In this document: positions 55,953 to 64,000 of the stretch, piece after piece | Layout: every line of letters starts with the position of its first letter | Position numbering within the stretch: the stretch's first letter is position 1 | Source: Cornus controversa | Lineage: Eukaryota; Streptophyta; Magnoliopsida; Cornales; Cornaceae | DNA: 64,000 nucleotides | Assembly: GCA_026545225.1 (NCBI GenBank) | Contig: CM048845.1 | Coordinates: forward strand, 76,611,033-76,675,032 | Direction: 5' to 3' | Position numbers and translations under genes: made by a program | The notes under the pieces: generated by a model | The model's input: only the letters and a program-made list of their open reading frames with translations | Told to the model about the DNA's origin: nothing | Database searches by the model: none

Positions 55953-57960
55953 TGACGTTGTTGCAAAATCAAGTTTGAGAATTCGGAGCACAAATATTCA
56001 ACACTACAATTTTTTTGGGAGCCCACCCAAACTTTCTTCCTCCCTTCTATTTTTTTATTTTTAGTTGGTTTATTTATTTATTTTTCTTTTAAAAAAAGGT
56101 AAAAAAAAAAATTTGTGCATTTATTTATTTTTTATATTGTCACTTTCCGGATAGCAATTTTGTTTTGATCATAACTTATTTTTTACTTATCAGATTTGGT
56201 TGAAAGGAATTCCAGAGCGTAGGAAATACAAATAACTTCAATTTTCGTATATTATTCTGCCTTATTCCAAGTTAAGTAACCTGAAAAAAATTGCATTCAA
56301 AGTTGGTGGCTGTTTGAGGGATTTTCCACGAAAATTCTGAATTTTTGGTCTTGGATTTGTGAAGAGTTTCAAATTATCTATCTCAAATAAGAATATTCAT
56401 TGTCCAAAGGAGATATCACCAGTTCGTCATCCAAGTAAGTACCGCGAATCTCTAGTTAGCAGTTTATTTATTTATTTATTTTTAGATTAGGAAAATATAG
56501 CTTTTTTTTAGGTTGATAAATTTTTCATGCAAACTCTAGGATAAAATAACTTAGAAATATCCATTGGGTCGCACTTTCTTCAATTTTCTTTTTCTTTTAT
56601 TTGTTGTTCTTTTTGTTTTATAAAAAAAAAAAAGAAAAAGAAGAAGAAAGACTACACACTCTCATTTTTTTTATTGCTTGTTTTGTTTGTGCATTTTTAA
56701 ATTAGCATTTGCATAAGATACTTAAGGTCAAGAACCCCAAAAAGATACGGTAGGGATTTCATCACCTGTTTTTGTGGCCCACAAATCATAAAATTCGAGT
56801 ATTTGTAAAAAACATGAGCCTAATTTGATTTAAAATCAAGTAGATATTGGCCATAGGGTGTACACAAGGCTCGTAGGATCATCTTAAAAAGAGTCAACTC
56901 TTGGTAACTTCAGTGAGCACCTTCCAACTTCACATTGTCTAGAAAAGTTCTATCAAATGACAATACTGTTATCTAAGGAGTGTGGACATATCGTCATTAA
57001 GCAGGCCACGTGCCTTTCCACACTTTTCTACAAACTTTATTGGTTGTGTTGTTGGTAGGCATTAACTGGTAATCTTTTAGTTACTCTGAAAGAGAGTAAG
57101 ACCTATCTAATTTGGAGAGAATTAATTTTGGATACCATCTAATTAATTCTTTACAATATTAGATTTAAAAATTAATCACCCTTGAATTTAAGCTCATGAT
57201 ATAAGGTCAAATTTTTTTGTGTGGTTTATGTGTTTAGTCCTGTGAGAGCCCATCTTCTAGGATATAATTAGTTATAGTTTTCTTCCTTTAAAAAAAGAAA
57301 AAAAGAGTTAGTTGTCTATTAGTTTATGCACAAGTGGTTATAGGTTAACAAACAGCTAATTCGATAGTGATCCATCAATCCTTGATTTGGAGAAGACTCT
57401 CATCACACTCTCACTCTCTTCAACCACCACTTATCATCCAATGACTGCACCTAGAACCTTAAATGACCACTTCGCACCCATTACAACTAACCCACCCAAT
57501 TGCATTGTTCTCCCTGAGAATGATGTAACCCAAATTGAGATTAGGCCCTCTACGATCAGTCTGTTTTCCAAATTCGATGAGTTTGAAAGTGAGCAACCTT
57601 ATATCCATTTAGAAATTTTTTTAACATTTTGCAACACTTTCAAAAATCAGAATTTGGATGTTAAGGGTATCAAATTGTGTCTTTTTACTTTATCCTTAGA
57701 AGATAAGGTTGCCTCTGGACTAAACTCCATTCTTTCAAATTCAATTCAATCATGAGATGCATTTGCAAAAAAATTTATGAACAAGTTTTATCCCATGCAA
57801 AAGACCAAGTCAATGAGAGATGTCATAAGCACTTTTAGAGGAAAAAATGAGAAATAATTTTACCAAACTTGGAAGCGCTTTCATAATTTGCTTCTCAAAT
57901 GCCCATACCATGACTTTGATAAAGTATAATTAGTCCAATTTTTCTATAAGGGGCTTAAGA
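55953..57960 (+). pseudogene. gag: Athila-like leader and truncated gag
   Basis: A non-coding leader of about 1.4 kb (poly-T/A, AT-rich) precedes a gag-like frame at 57387-57755 (MTAPRTLNDHF, CIVLPEND, SKFDEFESEQPYIHLEIF, KGIKLCLFTLSLEDKVASGLNS), then a stop and FAKKFMNKFYPMQKTK, TWKRFHNLLLKCPYHDF, VQFFYKGLK up to 57960. This is the Athila-type gag pattern. Truncated where 57961 onward begins. Confidence 0.75.
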
Positions 57961-58328
57961 AGTAAAACTATAAACATTCATGCACGAACAAGATAAACAA
58001 CTTTGAATCCACAAAGTTAAAGAAAATTGCAAAGCAATTGATATCTTTATTGATAAATTGATTTGATTGATCTGCTCTCTGCGGTACCCATATTTATAAT
58101 AGAGAAGCCCTAACAGCACAAGTAATCCTATCAACAAAAGGGAACCTAAAAATAAAAGAAAATGTGTAAAAATCATAATTTTAACCGGACAAGAAAACCT
58201 TAAAACAAAAAAAAAACTAGCGGTACAAGAAACCGCTAAAAAGAAAATTTTCTCCAAATATTCTAAAAAAATTAAATAAAAAACATAATAATTAAAAATT
58301 ACTGATATGTTAGCGAATTCCGAGTTCA
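57961..58328 (-). mobile_element. LTR-like promoter fragment, antisense
   Basis: On the minus strand, TATAAATATGGGTACCGC (about 58097-58080) looks like a retroelement core promoter, followed by CAATAAAGATATCAATTGC (about 58055-58037) like an R/polyadenylation region. Neither end is secure. It lies between the gag remnant and the CNL fragment. Confidence 0.4.
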
Positions 58329-58545
58329 TTTCTACTAAACAAGCTTGCACTCTTACTCGAGGAAGAGGTGAAACTATTGAGTGGAGTTCGTGAAGAAGTT
58401 GTGTACATCATAGCTGAATTTGAGCGCATGACTGCATTCCTTAGAGTTGCCGATTCAATGGAAGAGAGGGAGCCACAAATCCAAGTTTGGGTTAAGCAAG
58501 TGCGAGACGTTACTCACGACACTGAAGACGTTCTTGATGTTTTTG
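58329..58545 (+). pseudogene. CNL fragment: CC domain only
   Basis: Near-identical to CNL gene 1 from FLLNKLALLLE (32473) to TEDVLDVF, lacking the start codon, and then joined directly to the duplicated 3' flank (GAATCATCATTACTG, as after the pseudogene ending 38978). NB-ARC and LRR are gone. An internal-deletion relic of a third CNL gene. Confidence 0.9.
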
Positions 58546-59777
58546 AATCATCATTACTGTTGTTGTATCCTGAGATTCCTTGGAAGGGGAAATGTGCTCA
58601 GATTTGTAGTTGTTATCTGCCTCTTGAATCTCATTAGTCTTTGAATAGTTCAAGTTATGAAGGCTTTGATCAATCAGAACATCATCTGTCATTGCACACT
58701 TGATCTCATCTGATTTAGTACTGTCGACCGTGGAAGTTGACGCAGAGTCATCACAAGCAGAATCCATCATTTGACATTTCTCTGAATTAACATTAACCAG
58801 TAAATCTTCTGTCTCCACCTCATGTTCATCATCTAAAGTGTCATTAAGAGCCTGAAATCTGTTGTTGCTCTGTTTTTTTATCGGACTCGGACTCCAAATT
58901 CTTTCCATTATTCAAAGGACCCACCATACCCACATTAACCTTTTTGCCATTACCTTTTCCCACCTCATCAGTATAAGAGCCTGAAATCTGTTGTTGCTCT
59001 TGTGTAGTACCCCAGGCTTGGAATTCTCAGTAACCCCCATATTCAGAATCTGCTGAACAGAATACCCACACCGAAAACCTTACAATAACTGCATCTAGAA
59101 GGCTGTCATTGACACTCAGCTCTGATTTTAATTTTAACCCCATTTCTAAGCATAAGATTGAACTCATTAATAGGAGCATGATTAGCTTCAATCCCAACAC
59201 AAATTCTCACAAAGCTTACTCTTTTCTTAGACGCAGTGAGAGAATCAAAATATAGAAGCTTTCCAATGGCATTAGCAACCTAGCTCAATCCTCTCGCTCA
59301 CCAAAATTCCATTGGCACATTGTACAGTTTGACCCAAATTGGTAATTTATAAATTCTTTCTTCATTCAGTTCTAGGTGTTCATGCCATTGTTTAAGGACC
59401 TCATTCAAACACCTGATTACGACCCTGTTAATCAGAAAATTTAAAGCAAAAGAACCCCTTTTCAATACTCAGGACTTCAATCAATCAGAATTTCCCCCAA
59501 ATTTTCTGAGCGATTGAGTTAACAGTGTCATAAGGGAGCCTTTTATGCACAAAATACCCAACCAAAACATTCCACCAATCATCAATACAGTTATCAGGAA
59601 CGTCTTCAGGAGGGATCGTCGGAAGGAGGAGGAAAATGTTTATAATCTAGGGATTTTGACGTCTATCCCGAATCTGTGACTTGAGCCCAAGATTTCAGCC
59701 CCAAATTGAGTATATTCTGAGGCGTTGGATCAGTTTTACCAATATATGACGGATGAGAATTAAAGCCATCAGAGTTA

Positions 59778-60835
59778 GATCGGATTATGAATAATCCTAA
59801 TTCAATCCGAATCGATGAAAATCCAATCTAATCTGATCCGTGGCAATCCACTAAATCGATCCGATCCGATCCTTAATTGAACGGATCAGATCGGATCGGA
59901 TTGACGGATTGACCTAGTACTCCTATTTGAATTATTTTTTTTACTTGAAAATTTTCAAAAAAAAAATTGTCCAACAAACACAACACTTTTTAAATGAACA
60001 CAATTGTTAAATAAACAAATATAATATATATTGATTTTTTAGGTTTACCCATGTAAGTATGTAGCATATTATATTATTATACATATAATTACTAATTATA
60101 TATATAAATGAGGAGTGTTAGGTGCAGTCGCTTAAGCGACTGTCCTACCACAGTCGCTGTATTCATCGGTGAAAATCAATCAGAGTAATTAATGTATTTT
60201 TGTGTAATAAATGTCTTACTTTTTCATCCAACAAAATGACCTTCTAGTTTTAAGATATTTACACTAATGCCATCAATAAACAAACAAAACTATTGTAACC
60301 AAAAAAAATTAAATGATAATTTTTTATATTAATCCATATACTTTTTATAATCATTTTCTATAAAAATTTTAAAATTTTGTAATTAATTAGTATATAAAAA
60401 TACTTTATGAATCTTGGTTTCTAATTTAGTTAAATAATATATTTTTCTTTTAAAATTGAGGAATCATTTTATGACCAATATAGTTTTATGTTTATTGATG
60501 GCATTAGTGTAAATATTTTAAAATTAGAAGGGCATTTTGTTGTATGGAAAAGTAAGACATTTATTACACAAAAATGCATTAATTACTCTAATTGATTTTC
60601 ATCAATGAATAGAGCGATTGTGGAAGGATAATCGCTTAAGCGACTACCGCTAGTACTCCTCTATATAAATATATTGTCACGGATTATCATGGATCGAATT
60701 TTTGACACTCCAATTCGCAATCTAATTCATGACTAACAAATTTTAATTTTTTAATCCGCCACCAATTCATTAACTAACGAATCGGATCGTATTCATCCGA
60801 GTCACAGATTCTCGAACTTTTTGTGTACACCTAAT
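59778..60835. mobile_element. hAT-like element with GGATC arrays, 8-bp TSD, empty site known
   Basis: Flanked by CAGAGTTA (59770-59777) and CAGCGTTA (60836-60843). The paralogous site at about 40526-40540 has no insertion. The right end on the minus strand is ATTAGGTGTACACAAAAAG; the left end appears eroded. GGATC/GATCC arrays lie next to both ends (59815-59910, 60770-60810). Contains the nested element at 60110-60661. No transposase. Confidence 0.78.
60110..60661. mobile_element. Foldback (Mutator-like) MITE nested in the hAT element
   Basis: 552 bp with inverted arms of about 190 bp. Each starts GAGGAGT and includes GTCGCTTAAGCGA, TGAAAATCAAT.AGAGTAATTA and TGTGTAATAAATGTCTTAC. The 9-bp duplication TATATAAAT is at 60101-60109 and 60662-60670. 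The central part is AT-rich and non-coding. The single transcript would form a long hairpin. Confidence 0.87.
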
Positions 60836-61240
60836 CAGCGTTACTTATATTTACTAAGTGGGTTCCACGTGTCGCAACTGCAATTGACATTCTGTAGCAG
60901 AATTATTGCGACCATCAGTACCACGCGCATCCTCACGCGCCACCATCTTCCCCTTCCCAAGGCTGTTTCCTGAGCACCCCAGATTGTCTCCGGCCACTCC
61001 CAAATTCCCATAGTGCACATCAATACCAGTTGAGAAACTACCCCGACCACCATATCGACCTCTGCCACCGCGAAAACCACCAAATCGACCACCGAATCTC
61101 GCCTCAAGTTGTTCGTTTTTCAATAGAAGATCGGTAAAAGTACCCAGCAATATTCACAAATTACACCAGAACTGTATGTAGATTTAGCCGACGAACACTT
61201 TCAAAACTTCTCACCGATCAATCTCTCTCCATTTTAACAA

Positions 61241-64000
61241 TCGAAGCACACCAAAGAAATCAAAACCCTAGAGAGAGAAAGAGAGGAGAGAGAAGCTCCC
61301 GCTAATCGAGCAATCCCAAAGCATCATTCTCAAAAAACTGCATTGCTGAACCTCCATTGAGCTGCCATTTGAACCGTTACTCTGCAAAATGCTATCTTCT
61401 GGTATCCCCTCTATCTTAATGTTTCTCTGTTGATCAATTGTAGCAAGTAACATACGCTGGGAGTATTTAAACAGTTGTTCTTTGTGACACTCTCACTGAA
61501 TGTATGGAATAGAGTAATCAAATTGCATGTAGTTTATTATGCAGATCATCTTTTTTTAACTAATTCGAGCTGCATCATTGCTTCATCTTGGAACATGGTT
61601 TAACATATAAGCATCTTATTGATGCAACACACACAGCAAATATCTCGTATAAAATATGATCAATTGATTATCCTTGAATTGCCAAACATTACTTTCAAAA
61701 ACTGTATTTGCTGAACCTCCATTGAGCTGCCATTTGAACTGCTACTCTGGTTATCAATGACTTTGCCATTCAAGCATCTACTAAATGTTGGAACCACCTC
61801 ACAAAAACTCTTTTAACACATCTATTTGCATTTCTCACAATGATACCACCTCTTCCCACTTTTGTTATTTGACAATATGCTGCACCAACATTTATCTTTT
61901 TTTTTACAATATGGAATAGGGTAATCTTTTTTGATTTAGGGAAATGACATTGTGCAATATCTTACAATCTTGTCTTTGTGTAACTGTCACTAGATGCATG
62001 GAAAAATATCATGATATTGTAAATTAATTTCTTTGAAAAAAGAGAAAGAAAAAGAAAAAAACACAGCAGACTGGAAGCTTCCACTCTGCATGTTGAATAG
62101 CATACATTTTTTTTTTTTTTTTAATTTCATCTTAGAAACTGCCATTCTGAGTTTCCAAGAAAAACTTCTTTATCAGTACAATTATATTTAAATTGAAGTT
62201 AGCTGAATGTAACTTTAATTTTCACATACATGAAGCATTGTCATTCATCCTATTTCACTGTTAGTTAATAAAACTATTCTAGTTGTTAGGCACCAACAGT
62301 TTTCTTGTTCAGTTGATTCATAGAGTCATACGCTTCGTTTTGTGAATACATAGAATTTCATATGATTATGTCAAAGCTGTAGTTTTGGATGTTATGGAAC
62401 ACTCTGTTCTTACTGTAGGAAACCTCAGCTTAGAGTAAACCATTCTCTTGTACAATACTTCCATTGATTACATTGTTGAAGTTAGTTGAGTATGCCAATT
62501 CCAATATTGTTTCTTCCTCAAAATTACTTGGGAGGAGATGTTGTGGGGGTAGTTATCAAGCAATTTCAGCTTTAGTTATTTAATTCCAGCTTTATTATTT
62601 TGACCTTAACAGGACTTTTGGGAGTGATTCATAGCTAGTGGTGCTAAAAGGCCTCCCTGGTATAATGCAACAGATAGAAGGGCTAAAGGAGGCAGAGTAT
62701 TGATTGTTTTCACCCAGCGGTTCTTCCTTTATATTGAAAATGCTCCTAAATTTGTAGAATTCTAATATTTTCTTCCTTGATTGTGAGTGAATCGAACTAG
62801 TTTGACACTGGATGAAAATTGTAAAACTGCTTCATTTGTGTGTAATAAGCTCAGTGATATGAGGAAATCTCTGCGTAGTTCAATATTTCTAACCTTTCGG
62901 TGGACCATAACAGCCCAAAGTGTTCGGTTTTAGCAGCAATGGGCTGGTATTATCTGTATTAGAAGTTTTCATGATACATGATGTAGGAAGAACATCTTAC
63001 ACACCGATATCCAAATATTTAACAGTCTAAAGGGAGAGACCGGTCTTAGATCAACTACTTAATCATGCTGGATCTTTAATATAATGACATACTGTGACAT
63101 AAACAATCCATGGAAGCGTAGGTATTAGATAAATGGTAGAGGATACTGCATATGGATGACTTATTTCTCATTCTCTTGGCCAAAGAATCAAAAGACGAGT
63201 CATCAAGGCAAACCAGGACTTGCCTCTCAATGTCTGTGTAACTGGTTCATACTTAATTTTACCTTAGCTCATTTTGTTCTGCTGATTTGTCCTTCTTCCT
63301 GTTTAGTAAAACTAGATTTGAACTCTTCAAATTTATTTTCCTCTAGGCGTTCATAAACTGATCTATTGCATGTGTTGTGATTTCTCTTCCACCTCTTCCG
63401 ATTATACACCATATCATTTTGGCCTCCCACAAATCCTATTACGACAAACACCGGCAAAGCACAAAACAATCGACCAATAACGGAAAATGTAAATCACACA
63501 CCACATAGAAACACGGAGATTTAACATAATTTGGTTTATAGTCTTATGTCCATGGTGAAGATCGGAAAATAGCTTTCACTATGCGATGAAGAAAGGAGAT
63601 GTACACATCTCTGAAAACCTTAATTTATTACCCTCTTTGTCTCTCTCTCAGATTCTGAAGGATACAAAAAACCTATATATTCAGGTTACAATAGAGATTA
63701 GACTTAGGGTCCTAGTAAAAAATTATGATTCTGTTCATAACTGAGTCACAACCCGAAAGAGAATTGAGGTCACAACTCAACAAATACCATCACGAACAAT
63801 TTCTTTGTTGTCCTCTCCTTCACATTTTTTTATCTGAGTGCCTCCAATCCATCCAGGATATGCCGTTCATCTCAGTAACTTCTATTCTTCGTGGGAAAAA
63901 CTTCTACGGATGTTTTTGAGGACATCTCATCAATATATGCTCTACTTGCTCTACAAATTGCATTACCTAACATTCCTTTCTTTATTGTTCACTCTTGATT
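61241..64000. other. Repeat-rich flank of copy C
   Basis: Equivalent to 40930-43700 of copy A. No intact gene. The minus-strand frame 63469-63269 and the + frame 63725-63919 are conserved with copy A (43164-42862 and 43421-43666), but I recognise no domain. Confidence 0.5.

Larger units (their letters stand above)
58566..61240 (-). pseudogene. LINE ORF1-like pseudogene, copy C, interrupted by transposons
   Basis: Paralogue of the minus-strand pseudogene at 39350-40925: Gly/Arg-rich N-terminus RFGGFRGGRGRYGGRGSF (about 61110-61040), a DUF4283-like region (59610-59330), and the acidic C-terminal part TEDLLVNVNSEKCQMM (58820-58760). Split by the insertion at 59778-60835. Several stops; non-functional. 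Confidence 0.65.
58546..64000. repeat. Segmental duplication, copy C (continues past window)
   Basis: Collinear with copy A (39029-43700). Differences: about 365 bp absent after 58568 (equivalent to 39051-39417), about 70 bp extra near 59054-59115, and a 1058-bp transposon insertion at 59778-60835. At the window end (TTGTTCACTCTTGATT) it aligns with about 43697, 870 bp before the start of CNL gene 2. Confidence 0.88.

Overview
The window is nuclear DNA of a flowering plant, most likely a (woody) eudicot; I cannot name the genus. It has intron-rich split genes with GT-AG junctions, intronless CC-NB-ARC-LRR disease-resistance genes, and an AT-rich background packed with retrotransposon and DNA-transposon debris. 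No rRNA, intact tRNA, CRISPR or organellar genes are visible.

Layout. (1) 1-18.7 kb: the 3' two thirds of a DEAD-box RNA helicase gene of the RH5/STRS1 type on the + strand. Twelve clean exons run from 3908 to 18247; motifs Q and I lie upstream of the window. Its introns hold LINE fragments, a tRNA-derived SINE with a 17-bp target duplication, and a Mutator-like element with a 9-bp target duplication. (2) 19.4-20.2 kb: a hAT-type non-autonomous element built of GGTTCC arrays, flanked by a perfect 8-bp target duplication. (3) 20.8-29.4 kb: the most striking structure, an 8.6-kb palindrome. Two copies of the 5' part of a Ty3/gypsy element (2.6-kb LTR, primer site, gag) face each other, with two further short gag pieces in alternating orientation at the centre. 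(4) 29.4-30.5 kb: a decayed retroelement fragment. (5) 32.4-64 kb: a resistance-gene cluster. Two full-length RPM1-like CNL genes (32450-35278 and 44571-47405) are accompanied by two LRR pseudogene fragments and one CC-only fragment. They are separated by duplicated flanking blocks that carry a LINE ORF1 pseudogene. Between the CNL copies lie decayed exons resembling the ATRIP homologue SUV2, a solo LTR rich in heat-shock elements, a Mutator-like element, an Athila-like retrotransposon, and a foldback element nested in a hAT element nested in the LINE pseudogene.

How the parts relate. The helicase is a housekeeping or stress-regulatory gene and looks intact where visible. The CNL cluster shows birth-and-death evolution: full genes, internally deleted copies and repeated 3' flanks. 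The duplicated block is still running at the window end, in the same layout that precedes the second CNL, so another CNL is predicted just beyond the window. The second CNL carries a D-to-V change in its MHD-like motif, a position known in this family to control autoactivity. The long palindrome could be transcribed into a long hairpin RNA; that is inference only.
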